This document shows positions 51,918 to 59,102 of a DNA stretch of 64,000 bases, in pieces (position 1 is the stretch's first letter; each line of letters begins with the position of its first letter). A program made the translations under genes and the position numbers. The stretch is taken from positions 46,172 through 110,171 of the forward strand of contig CAAEOT010000026.1 of the NCBI GenBank assembly GCA_900757655.1, written 5' to 3'. The notes under the pieces were generated by a model. That model searched no databases and had not been told where the DNA came from. It saw only the letters and a program-made list of their open reading frames with translations. This stretch comes from an uncultured Oscillospiraceae bacterium (GTDB taxonomy: Bacteria > Bacillota > Clostridia > Oscillospirales > Oscillospiraceae).

Positions 51918-52601
51918 TCAGTAGCCCCACTTATAGCCGTAGCCCCAGACGGTGGTGATGTATTCGGGCGCGGTCGCGTCGTCCTCGATCTTGATGCGCA
52001 GACGGCGGATGTTCACGTCGACGATCTTGACCTCGCCGTTATAGTCCGCGCCCCAGACGGCGTGCAGAATGTCCTCGCGCGAGAGTGCGCGGCCGGGGTT
52101 TTCCATGAACAGCTTCATGATCGCAAATTCCGTCTGCGTCAGGCGGATGTGGTCGCTGTTTTTGTCGAGTGTGCGTGAGCGCAGGTGCAGCACGAACGGC
52201 CCGCTCGAGAGCACGTCCTCCGTGTTCTCGCTGCCGCCGATGCGGCGGTAGAGCGCGTCCACGCGCGCGATCAGCTCGGCAGGGGAGAAGGGCTTTGTGA
52301 CATAGTCGTCCGCGCCGGTCATAAGGCCGGTGATCTTGTCCATCTCCTGACTCTTGGCGCTGAGCATGAGGATGCCCATCTTCGAGCCGGTCGCGCGGAT
52401 GCGGCGGCAGACCTCAAAGCCGTCAATGTCCGGCAGCATCACGTCGAGCAGAGCGACGAGCGTGTCCGGATTCTGCTTGAGCTTTTCGAGCGCTTCCTCG
52501 CCTGTGGCCGCCTCAATGGGCTCGTAACCGGACCGGCGCAGGTTGATGACGACGAAGCTGCGGATGCTGGGCTCGTCCTCAAGTACGAGAATTTTCTTCA
52601 T
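51918..52601 (-). CDS. OmpR/PhoB-family response regulator
   Basis: A 227-residue protein with receiver domain (acidic Glu8, Asp9 and Glu10 in VLEDEP; phospho-Asp53 in LLDVMLPD; Lys in VTKPF) and a C-terminal winged helix (ILHAVWGADYNGEVKIVDVN). First gene of the eight-gene operon with its histidine kinase, so it may control the whole set including recA, or itself only. Confidence 0.94.
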   Translation of the reverse strand: MKKILVLEDEPSIRSFVVINLRRSGYEPIEAATGEEALEKLKQNPDTLVALLDVMLPDIDGFEVCRRIRATGSKMGILMLSAKSQEMDKITGLMTGADDYVTKPFSPAELIARVDALYRRIGGSENTEDVLSSGPFVLHLRSRTLDKNSDHIRLTQTEFAIMKLFMENPGRALSREDILHAVWGADYNGEVKIVDVNIRRLRIKIEDDATAPEYITTVWGYGYKWGY

Positions 52602-52781
52602 GTAATCTGTATCCTTTCCAAAGGCGGTGTGTGGGCGCCTTTGCGGTTAGTGGCGTCTGCTTTCCCGGAAAGCAGGAGGTTTGCAGAAATATTCATTTCA
52701 GTATATCACACAATTTACAATAGTGGTAGCAAAAAATTACGAATCGTGTTATTCTGTGACACAGGAAATGAGGTGGGCCAT

Positions 52782-53336
52782 ATGGAGCTTTTCTGGACGC
52801 AGATCACGGACGCGCAGCCGGCGCGCCCTGCGCGCACGAAGGCGCACGGGAGCGCGTGGGGCGTGTCGCTGCTGGCGTATGCGGTACACGCGGTCTGGGG
52901 CATCGACCTGCCGGAGACGGCGGAGCTGCCGGGCGGCAAGCCGTATTTTCCGGCGTGCCCGCAGCTGCACTTTTCCGTCAGTCACACGCGCACGGCGGCG
53001 CTCGTGGCCGTGTCGGCCGCGCCGGTCGGCGCGGATGTGGAGCAGGTGCGTCCGCTGCATCCGGCCATGGCGCGGCGGCTCGCGCAGACGGACTGCGGCG
53101 ATCTGCAGCCGTTTGAGCTCTGGACACTGCGCGAGAGCTGGTTCAAGCTCACGGGCACGGGCGATTTGCGCACGATCCCGTTTCGGCGCACGGATGGTGC
53201 CATTATCCCGCCGGAGGCGGGGATACTCTGCCGCGTGTATGCGGATATTCCCGGCTGCGCGGCCGCCGCGTGCTCGCTTGCCGAGCAGCCGCCGGAGAGG
53301 CTGCGGTTCGTGCCGCCGCGCGAGATTTGCACTTGA
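52782..53336 (+). CDS. 4'-phosphopantetheinyl transferase (Sfp-like, divergent)
   Basis: A 184-residue protein. The ATG at 52782 follows GAGGTGGGCCAT. Motifs are PQLHFSVSHTRTAALVAVS (substrate), VGADVEQVRP with the metal Asp, and LWTLRESWFKLTG, where the usual W-x-x-K-E-A-x-x-K is changed to L-R-E-S-W-F-K but keeps Glu and the last Lys. It would put phosphopantetheine on an acyl or peptidyl carrier protein. It is shorter than typical Sfp, and no carrier-protein cluster is visible here. Confidence 0.83.
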   Translation: MELFWTQITDAQPARPARTKAHGSAWGVSLLAYAVHAVWGIDLPETAELPGGKPYFPACPQLHFSVSHTRTAALVAVSAAPVGADVEQVRPLHPAMARRLAQTDCGDLQPFELWTLRESWFKLTGTGDLRTIPFRRTDGAIIPPEAGILCRVYADIPGCAAAACSLAEQPPERLRFVPPREICT

Positions 53337-53361
53337 AATATGCGCCCGGCTGTTGTATAAT
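53333..53361 (+). promoter_or_regulatory. Promoter of tRNA-Leu
   Basis: TTGAAA (53333-53338) overlaps the stop of the transferase gene; 17-base spacer; TATAAT (53356-53361). Confidence 0.92.
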
Positions 53362-53376
53362 CAAACAGCCGAATTT

Positions 53377-53461
53377 GCCGGTGTGATGGAATTGGTAGAC
53401 GTGCTTGACTCAAAATCAAGTGCCGCAAGGCGTGCCGGTTCGAGTCCGGCCACCGGCACCA
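53377..53461 (+). tRNA. tRNA-Leu (anticodon CAA)
   Basis: An 85-base type II tRNA. Acceptor GCCGGTG / CACCGGC, anticodon loop CTCAAAA on stem TTGA-TCAA, a short variable arm TGCCGCAAGGCG, T-loop GGTTCGAGTCC, and encoded CCA. The A+T-richer island starts right after it. Confidence 0.95.
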
Positions 53462-53469
53462 TGGCGTCA

Positions 53470-53531
53470 GAAGAAGCCAGCACCGTTCCGTTTCCGCCTC
53501 GCGGCGAAAACTGCACGATGCTGGCTTCTTC
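53470..53531 (+). terminator. Inverted repeat after tRNA-Leu
   Basis: GAAGAAGCCAGCA (53470-53482) and TGCTGGCTTCTTC (53519-53531) form a 13-bp stem around a 36-base loop. It may end the tRNA transcript, but the U-tract is poor; it also marks the island edge. The following 53535-53639 can be read as an open piece (GYEFHGWITYTWVIPIKGRP) that looks like the end of a toxin tip without its front. Confidence 0.5.
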
Positions 53532-53645
53532 AACATATGATGGATATTCAGTTTCGTTTGGAGAAGGATATGAGTTTCACGGATGGATTACTTATACATG
53601 GGTCATTCCTATAAAAGGTAGACCTACGAAAGGACGCTAGCCAGA

Positions 53646-54152
53646 ATGAAGCAACACTTTGAAATACCACTGTCGCTAAATGAAGCCAAGGCTCAGCTGT
53701 GTGCAGGCATGCAAACTGACTGTGCTCTTGGAAAACTGTTGCGTAGCGTGAAAATGCCAGCAAATGACCGGCGTGGCCTATACGGACAGATAGAAGGTGA
53801 GCGTGTCTGGGCGGTTATGGTACATGGATATGATATGTACCCGAAGCGTGTGTTTTTCGGCACGCTCCGGACGCAGGGAAATCACACAATCCTTGAGGGT
53901 AGTTTTCGCTATCCAATGCAGGTGTTGCTGAAACTGGCGGTGCTTTTGGCGTGGTTTGTGTATGGTGTCATCCGTGTGGGCGTGTATACCAGGCTTGTAA
54001 TTCTCTGCGAAGCTGGACTGTGTATGCTTTTCTTCGCGCTGCTGATTGTGCCGGGAATTTTAATCAACCGAGGGAACAATCAAGCGGTTAGAGAATATTT
54101 TCGTCAGGTTTCTAACGGAAAACCGGTTATTCGGGAGATTGATCCAGAATAA
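53646..54152 (+). CDS. Hypothetical membrane protein, possible immunity protein
   Basis: A 168-residue protein that I do not recognise. N-terminal part is soluble (IPLSLNEAKAQLCAGMQTDC), followed by two TM helices (about 96-113 and 117-137) and a polar tail. It has weaker G+C than the flanking core genes. It follows a short toxin-tip-like fragment by a few bases, which suggests a leftover immunity gene of an Rhs module; that is inference. Confidence 0.6.
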   Translation: MKQHFEIPLSLNEAKAQLCAGMQTDCALGKLLRSVKMPANDRRGLYGQIEGERVWAVMVHGYDMYPKRVFFGTLRTQGNHTILEGSFRYPMQVLLKLAVLLAWFVYGVIRVGVYTRLVILCEAGLCMLFFALLIVPGILINRGNNQAVREYFRQVSNGKPVIREIDPE

Positions 54153-54182
54153 TAAGCGGGCATATTGTCGTAGTTATCAATT

Positions 54183-54208
54183 GCGGGCGGTGCTGATGCA
54201 CCGCCCGC
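54183..54208. repeat. GCGGGCGGTGC hairpin repeat, left copy
   Basis: A perfect 11-bp stem (GCGGGCGGTGC / GCACCGCCCGC) with loop TGAT. Nearly the same hairpin recurs at 57054-57080, so the pair brackets 2.9 kb of Rhs-tip material. Confidence 0.75.
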
Positions 54209-54300
54209 AGGGAAATGGACAAGTGGTCTCTATGATACGTTCAACCGTTGACACACAACCACAGATCATCATTGTTGCCTGCTGTATCACGCTGCGCCGC

Positions 54301-54470
54301 AGCGCCTACGGCGCGTGGGGCAACTACTCCGTACACGATAACAAAGGCGCGAAGAATACTTTGCCCACCTTCATCGGGCACATCAATCCCCTGCGTTACC
54401 GCAGCTATTACTACGACGCCGAGACCGGCTCCTGCTATAACGCCGAGACCGGCTCCTGCTATAATAAGCT
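54301..54470 (+). pseudogene. Rhs core fragment (C-terminal end of the core)
   Basis: The frame reads AYGAWGNYSVHDNKG, IGHINPLRYRSYYYD and AETGSCYN, matching the end of the Rhs/YD-repeat core (Y-D-A-W-G-N ... I-G-x-I-N-P-x-R-Y-R-x-Y-Y-Y-D-x-E-T-G). The stretch has a direct 24-base tandem duplication (54417-54440 and 54441-54464), repeating AETGSCYN. Upstream the frame is not recognisable as Rhs, and downstream the toxin is in another frame, so this is a broken gene piece. Confidence 0.8.
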
Positions 54471-54829
54471 TTACTGGTGTTGCAGGTGTTTCAGTAACAT
54501 CTGGCGGAATTTCGACGATAGCTGCATTAGGAACTGATTTTGGGAAACTGGGAACATTAATTGCAAATAACGGGCGGCAAGTAATTGATTGGTACAGAAC
54601 TACCAGGCATGGCTTTCTCCGTATGTCAGAACGAGGTGTCACGAGGAATATGGTTGAGACTTGGGTTAGGACTGGGAAAGCGTTACAGCAAGCTGGGGAT
54701 AAAATTTTATATATCACCAAGCAAGGAGCTGTGGTAATAAATAAAACAGGCCAGGTGATAACTGCTTACACAAGCAAGTATTTTGATGCTAATATGCAAA
54801 AAATAGTGGAGAGATTATATGGGAAGTAG
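54465..54829 (+). pseudogene. Orphan Rhs toxin tip, DUF4258-like
   Basis: In the +1 frame relative to the Rhs fragment: a small hydrophobic pretoxin stretch (FTGVAGVSVTSGGISTIAAL) and then HGFLRMSERGVTRNMVETWV, GKALQQAGDKILYI, VVINKTGQVITAYTS. This H-x-x-x-R-M-x-E-R-G and I-T-A-Y pattern is that of DUF4258-type C-terminal toxin domains in Rhs proteins. There is no good start codon of its own, so it is likely a silent tip waiting for recombination. It overlaps the following immunity gene by 11 bases. Confidence 0.7.
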
Positions 54830-55091
54830 GAATAAGGAAAGCATGCGGTGTATCAAACAAGTTATAGATGATTGGGATCCCATAGGCTTACATTCTTGTG
54901 CTCCTGATGATGAATACATTCCAGAAATTGAAGAAATTCAGAATCTGCTTTGCCGTACTAAAAATTTGGATGAACTGGCAGGAGGCATTTTTGCGGTTTT
55001 TATGGAATCGTTTGGAGAAGAAAGTTTCAACAAGAGTAAAATGGAGTGTAGACAAATTGCGCAGAGACTTCTTTTTAATAACAAAAGTTGA
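54819..55091 (+). CDS. Immunity protein of DUF1871 type
   Basis: A 90-residue acidic protein: IKQVIDDWDPIGLHSCAPDD then EYIPEIEEI and CRQIAQRLL. The W-D-P-x-G-L ... A-P-x-D-E-Y pattern is that of the DUF1871 family. Its start overlaps the toxin stop, as usual for toxin-immunity pairs. A+T-rich codon use differs from the core genes. Confidence 0.78.
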   Translation: MGSRNKESMRCIKQVIDDWDPIGLHSCAPDDEYIPEIEEIQNLLCRTKNLDELAGGIFAVFMESFGEESFNKSKMECRQIAQRLLFNNKS

Positions 55092-55253
55092 TTTTCAATT
55101 TATCCATTTATATTGACTGTAATTTTGCCTGTAGTAGATCGCATACATCGATAGCATATGGGCAACAGCAGAATACAATATTGTCAAAGGCTGTGAAATT
55201 ACATATGGTGTTGTTTCGCAAAATGGATATATTCAGTTTTTACCATAGGAGAG

Positions 55254-55754
55254 ATGCAAATGGGCCATTTTTTTGTTATGAGTACTAGGTTTAATAAATG
55301 TGATGCATCGGATTTTGGATTATTACCTCTAGCCGAAGATATGGCGTTAAACCCCAATGATGGTTCAATTTGGGTGAAAACTGAATTGTATAATTTCGGT
55401 TGGGGAGATGAAAACGGATACTATAGGTATCCTATGCCATCTTTTGAGAAACTCTTTCATTTGGTTTTTAACAGTGCGGATGAAGAAGATATATATGGCG
55501 CGGCTTCGGTTATTCTAAAGAGATATCCTGATGAACTTTTAAAACAATGTGAAGCTATCGCGGAAAATCGTGGCAGATCGGATGATTTTGGAAAACTGGT
55601 AAAAGTTTTTCGATTGGATTCACCAGTTAACAGAAGTCCGGTTCTTCGAAAGACATATGCGCAAATTCAGCAAGATTCAAGACGATGGCGGGAAATTGCT
55701 GATTTAGCCAAAGGGGTAAAATGTAAGTCGTGTCGATCGAAAAGCAGTACGTGA
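55254..55754 (+). CDS. Hypothetical protein, possible orphan immunity gene
   Basis: A 166-residue soluble protein with A+T-rich codons. Starts at 55254 or 55260 after TAGGAGAG. I do not recognise the family; the layout of a conserved Trp/Tyr-rich N-terminus (ELYNFGWGDENGYYRYPMPS) and helical C-terminus suits many small immunity proteins. The last residues (KCKSCRSKSST) already lie in sequence that belongs to the next Rhs fragment in another frame, so its natural end was probably replaced. Confidence 0.6.
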   Translation: MQMGHFFVMSTRFNKCDASDFGLLPLAEDMALNPNDGSIWVKTELYNFGWGDENGYYRYPMPSFEKLFHLVFNSADEEDIYGAASVILKRYPDELLKQCEAIAENRGRSDDFGKLVKVFRLDSPVNRSPVLRKTYAQIQQDSRRWREIADLAKGVKCKSCRSKSST

Positions 55755-56017
55755 GCTTCAACGACGACTTCACGGACTGGCAGTACGCGTCGGGCGTCAT
55801 CATCCCGAAGCAGCGCGGCCTGATGATCAAAGACATCACGGTCTACTGCGCCTATGACTACAACGGCAAGGACTATACCTTCACGTGGACGAAGGGCCGC
55901 CAGCTCGCCTCCGCGACGGTCGACGGCAAGCAGGTTTCTTACACCTACGACATGTCCGGTGTCCGCAGCGGCAGTAAGCGGTGTTGTGAATTTGGCCACA
56001 TCATGGGCAAGCGCTAA
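55725..56017 (+). pseudogene. Rhs fragment (carbohydrate-binding module joined to YD-repeat piece)
   Basis: G+C-rich sequence in one frame: SIEKQYVSFNDDFTDWQYAS, GLMIKDITVYCAYDYN, then KDYTFTWTKGRQLAS and VSYTYDMSGVRSGSK. The first part is like the module in Clostridial Rhs adhesins, the second like a YD repeat from a different point of the core. The join suggests an internal deletion. The frame stops at 56015-56017; the toxin tip continues in another frame. Confidence 0.75.
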
Positions 56018-56462
56018 AGCTACGGGACAAACATTCACTTTTTTAGATGGGGCGGTTGCATTTGTCGCTGGAGCCGTTGGAGTTTTTGGCTCAGCCGGCA
56101 GGTTCGCTTCGGCTGCTTTATCAGGTGCTTGGACAGCGTATTCTGTTAGCAGAAATGGTGGCACTACAGTTGGCGCGATTTCGTGTGGAGCATTGAGTGC
56201 AGGATTTTCCTGGTTTGCTTTTTCAAACCTTGCAAAGTTTGGTCCCAAAAGAATGGATCATATTTTGTATAAAGCAGCCACAGATGCTTCGTTGGGATGG
56301 GGCAGTAACTTAATTATTGCCGGAGCAACAACAGCGGCAACTGCTCCGAGAGCGCCTCAAAAAAGCAAACACAAGAAAAACAATGTGAGCGAATATAGAT
56401 ATGCCAAGGAAGACCATATCAGGTGGAAGTATTATGCTGAACATTTTGCAAACATAGGGTGA
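55985..56462 (+). pseudogene. Orphan Rhs C-terminal tip (pretoxin and unknown toxin)
   Basis: Continuing from the Rhs fragment after a frame change: VVNLATSWASAKATGQTFTF, a glycine/alanine-rich membrane-like stretch (DGAVAFVAGAVGVFGSAG) typical of Rhs pretoxin regions, and a basic tail (APQKSKHKKNNVSEYRYAKE) ending in HIRWKYYAEHFANIG. The toxin activity is not recognised. It is followed 6 bases later by a candidate immunity gene. Confidence 0.65.
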
Positions 56463-56468
56463 TGCGCG

Positions 56469-56990
56469 ATGATTAAGATAAAGCCAGTACTTGTAAATGT
56501 TGTTGTTATGTATAGTCTTATGCTAGGCATGATGGTGCTGAACTACTTGGACGCAATGGATAGGGGGGCGCATCTGTCAGCCGTATCGAATTTCCTAGTA
56601 TGGATGTCTGGCGGCACATTATGTGTGATTTGCACATGCCATACCTATAAAATTGATGAAAAGGGAGTGCGCCAGTCATGGCTGTTTATCCCGAAATTTA
56701 CACCTTGGTCCGCTTTTACCGAGGTGTCGATCGAGCCGCTGTTTCCCGATCAACCGTCCGATACACGAGACCGATATGTGATATGCCTCAATCGCGGCGT
56801 CAGCAGAATCAACCAGTCCTCGTCAGCCGGAACGCACCTGATGCGCTTCCTTGTCTTTGAGCTCTTAGATGGGCCGCCGACCAAGCGGCAGAACTGGCGA
56901 GTTTTTCGTTATCCTTATATCCAGAGAGACGAAATTCTTCAATTGTTAGAAACGGTAGGTGTAACTGTGATTGAGCGTGACTACAATTGA
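56469..56990 (+). CDS. Membrane protein with two TM helices and a PH-like domain, candidate immunity protein
   Basis: A 173-residue protein: two TM helices (about 8-26 and 38-57), then a soluble region with YKIDEKGVRQSWLFIPKFTP, a PH-like pattern seen in bacterial membrane proteins. The position directly behind an Rhs tip suggests an immunity role; not proven. The hairpin at 57054-57080 followed by GTTTTGTTT may end the transcript. Confidence 0.65.
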   Translation: MIKIKPVLVNVVVMYSLMLGMMVLNYLDAMDRGAHLSAVSNFLVWMSGGTLCVICTCHTYKIDEKGVRQSWLFIPKFTPWSAFTEVSIEPLFPDQPSDTRDRYVICLNRGVSRINQSSSAGTHLMRFLVFELLDGPPTKRQNWRVFRYPYIQRDEILQLLETVGVTVIERDYN

Positions 56991-57053
56991 GAGGATCATC
57001 GAGGGATACAGAGGCACAAAATATAACCGGCGCATTACTTTTGCGTGTCCCTT

Positions 57054-57080
57054 GTGGGCGGTGCTGATGCATCGCCCGCG
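57054..57080. repeat. GGGCGGTGC hairpin repeat, right copy
   Basis: GTGGGCGGTGCTGATGCATC then GCCCGCG is nearly identical to 54183-54208. The stem here has one G-U pair and is followed by TTTTGTTT, so it can act as a terminator. Confidence 0.72.
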
Positions 57081-57210
57081 TTTTGTTTCCACGGCGGTGT
57101 CAGGCACATAAAAGACACAGACTGGACACAGGAACTTTTCAGATTCTTCAACATTCGCCCCGGCGCGGCGGATATACTGGACACCGAACGAATGAGGGAG
57201 GTCCTGCATC

Positions 57211-58179
57211 ATGTGTACCGCAGCAACATACTGCAACGGCGATTTTTATTTCGGCCGCAATCTGGACTACGAATTTTCCTACGGCGAGCACGTGACCATC
57301 ACGCCGCGCAACTACCCGATCCGCCTGCACGGCGGCGCGCTCGACCGGCATTATGCCATGATCGGCATGGCGCATATTCAAGACGACTATCCGCTCTATT
57401 ACGACGCGGTCAACGAGAAGGGCCTGTGCATCGCGGGGCTGAACTTCGTGGGCAACGCGGTCTATCCGCCCGTCACACAGGGCGTGGCCTCCGTGGCGCA
57501 GTACGCGCTCATCCCGTGGCTGCTCGGCACGTGCGCCAATGTTGCGGAGGCGCGCAGCGCGCTCGCGCGCGTGGTCATTGACGGTACGCCGTTTGCCCCC
57601 GAGCTGCCGTGTGCGCAGCTGCACTGGCTCGTCGCTGACCGCAGCGGCTGCATCGTGGTCGAGTCCACGGCGGATGGCCTGCACGTCTATGACGACCCCG
57701 CCGGGGTGCTGACGAACAACCCGCCGTTTCCGCAGCAGCTGGCCGCGCTGCGCAGTTACACCCGCCTGAGTCCGAGCCAGCCGCCGGCCGATTTCTGCGG
57801 CGTGCCCGTCACGCTCGACAGCCGCGGCATGGGCGCGCTCGGCCTGCCGGGCGACCTGTCGTCGCCCTCGCGGTTCGTGCGCGCGGCATTCGTGCGCGCC
57901 AACGCCCGCGCGGCGCAGACGGAGGACGCGAGCGTCAGCCAGTTTTTCCACATCCTCACGAGCGTGGAGCAGCAGCGCGGCTGCTGCGAGCTGGATGACG
58001 GCCAGTATGAGATCACGCTCTATTCCAGCTGCTGCAACGCGGACCGGGGCATTTATTACTACACGACCTATGATAACCGCCAGATCACCGGCGTGAAGCT
58101 CCACGCAGCCGACCTCGACAGCGCACAGCTCACGGCGTATCCGCTCGTGGACACGCAGCAGATCCGCTGGGAAAACTGA
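57211..58179 (+). CDS. Choloylglycine hydrolase family enzyme, probable bile salt hydrolase
   Basis: A 322-residue Ntn hydrolase. The ATG at 57211 follows GGGAGGT; the nucleophile is Cys2, freed by removing Met1. Other active-site positions are present: FGRNLDYEFSYGE (Arg16, Asp19), GLNFVGNA with the Asn, LTNNPPF with the second Asn, and SSPSRFVRAAF with the Arg. The NLD-x-E-F-S-Y and T-P-R-N opening is typical of gut bile salt hydrolases. It would remove glycine or taurine from bile salts. Penicillin V acylase activity is the alternative. Confidence 0.85.
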   Translation: MCTAATYCNGDFYFGRNLDYEFSYGEHVTITPRNYPIRLHGGALDRHYAMIGMAHIQDDYPLYYDAVNEKGLCIAGLNFVGNAVYPPVTQGVASVAQYALIPWLLGTCANVAEARSALARVVIDGTPFAPELPCAQLHWLVADRSGCIVVESTADGLHVYDDPAGVLTNNPPFPQQLAALRSYTRLSPSQPPADFCGVPVTLDSRGMGALGLPGDLSSPSRFVRAAFVRANARAAQTEDASVSQFFHILTSVEQQRGCCELDDGQYEITLYSSCCNADRGIYYYTTYDNRQITGVKLHAADLDSAQLTAYPLVDTQQIRWEN

Positions 58180-58301
58180 ATCCAAACGCAAGGAAGAACA
58201 GGAGTATCCGCTGGAATGCTCCGGCTTGCGCGTTTCTGGTGTTTGCACCGCCGCCGGGCGGCGTGTATCATCAAGGCAGCTGCTTCAAGGAGGACTTTTC
58301 C

Positions 58302-58634
58302 ATGCGCCAGTATGTCATTGATGCGTTTACCGACCACGTCTTTGCCGGCAATCCGGCCGCCGTCTGCTTGATGGACCGGTGGCTCGGCGAGGCGAAGATG
58401 ATGGCCATCACGATCGAAAACAACCGCTCCGAGACGGCGTTTGCCGTGCGCGAGGGGGAGAAATACCATCTGCGCTGGTTCACGCCCGGCGGCGAGATCG
58501 ACCTGTGCGGCCATGCCACGCTTGGCACCGCCTGCGCGATCATGACGTTTGTGGAGCCGGAGCACACGCAGATCACGTTCTCCACGCTCTCGGGCGACCT
58601 GACCGTCGTGCGCCGCGGCGTTCGGCCCCAATGA
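58302..58634 (+). pseudogene. PhzF-family isomerase, truncated
   Basis: The ATG at 58302 follows AAGGAGGAC and the first about 105 residues (YVIDAFTDHVFAGNPAAVCL, NRSETAFAV, LRWFTPGGEIDLCGHATLG) are a good PhzF N-terminal half with the catalytic Glu. The family needs about 270-290 residues; here the frame ends after RRGVRPQ. From about 58616 the DNA belongs to another gene (SLH tail). A deletion has joined the two. Confidence 0.85.
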
Positions 58635-58893
58635 CGAGATCACCCGCGAGCAGCTGGCGACCATGCTCTATGAGTACGCCAGGTACAAGGGCTATGATGT
58701 CACAAAGGCGGCAGACCTGTCGGGCTTTGCCGATCAGGGCAGCGTCAGCGCTTTTGCGGTCGGCCCGATGCAGTGGGCGGTCGCGCATGAGCTGATCTTC
58801 GGCGTCGGCGGCAATGCCATCGCGCCGCAGGCCACGGCCACGCGCGCCCAGCTTGCCGCGGTGCTGCACCGCTTCTGCGAAGCGTTCGCCTGA
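58618..58893 (+). pseudogene. SLH-domain tail of a surface protein, without its front
   Basis: In a frame different from PhzF: FGPNDEITREQLATMLYEYA, then AVGPMQWAVAHELIFGVGGN and ATRAQLAAVLHRFCEAFA. This is one and a half S-layer homology repeats, the usual C-terminal end of an SLH-anchored protein. No start with a ribosome site exists. It marks the right side of the deletion. Confidence 0.82.
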
Positions 58894-58918
58894 GCGGACG
58901 GCGCAGACTTTCGTTCCC

Positions 58919-58957
58919 GGTACAGGGACGCATCCATCCGGATGCGCCCCTGTTTTT
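58919..58957 (+). terminator. Terminator after the SLH tail
   Basis: Stem CAGGGACGCATCC / GGATGCGCCCCTG (one mismatch) followed by TTTTTG; a left-over of the surface-protein gene. Confidence 0.75.
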
Positions 58958-59010
58958 GTGCTATGCGCAGAAAATCCTGCATTTTCCAGGCGAATTTTTA
59001 AATATTTAAA

Positions 59011-59039
59011 TTGACGCGGGGGCGGGAAGCTACTATAAT
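59011..59039 (+). promoter_or_regulatory. Promoter of the LtaS-like gene
   Basis: TTGACG (59011-59016), 17 bases, and TATAAT (59034-59039). Confidence 0.85.
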
Positions 59040-59102
59040 GATAAATATTTTTGTAATATTTTAAGCGAATGCTTTTCTGTTTTCCCCGAAAGGATGATGT
59101 TC

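Noticed and set aside
53377..53531. Phage or integrative-element attachment site at tRNA-Leu
   Set aside because: No integrase gene and no direct repeat of the tRNA 3' end was noticed at the other side of the island; the island edge may be coincidental.
54417..54464. Start of a CRISPR or long tandem array
   Set aside because: Only two adjoining copies without spacers, and they encode Rhs-type sequence. No CRISPR array or cas gene is seen anywhere in the window.
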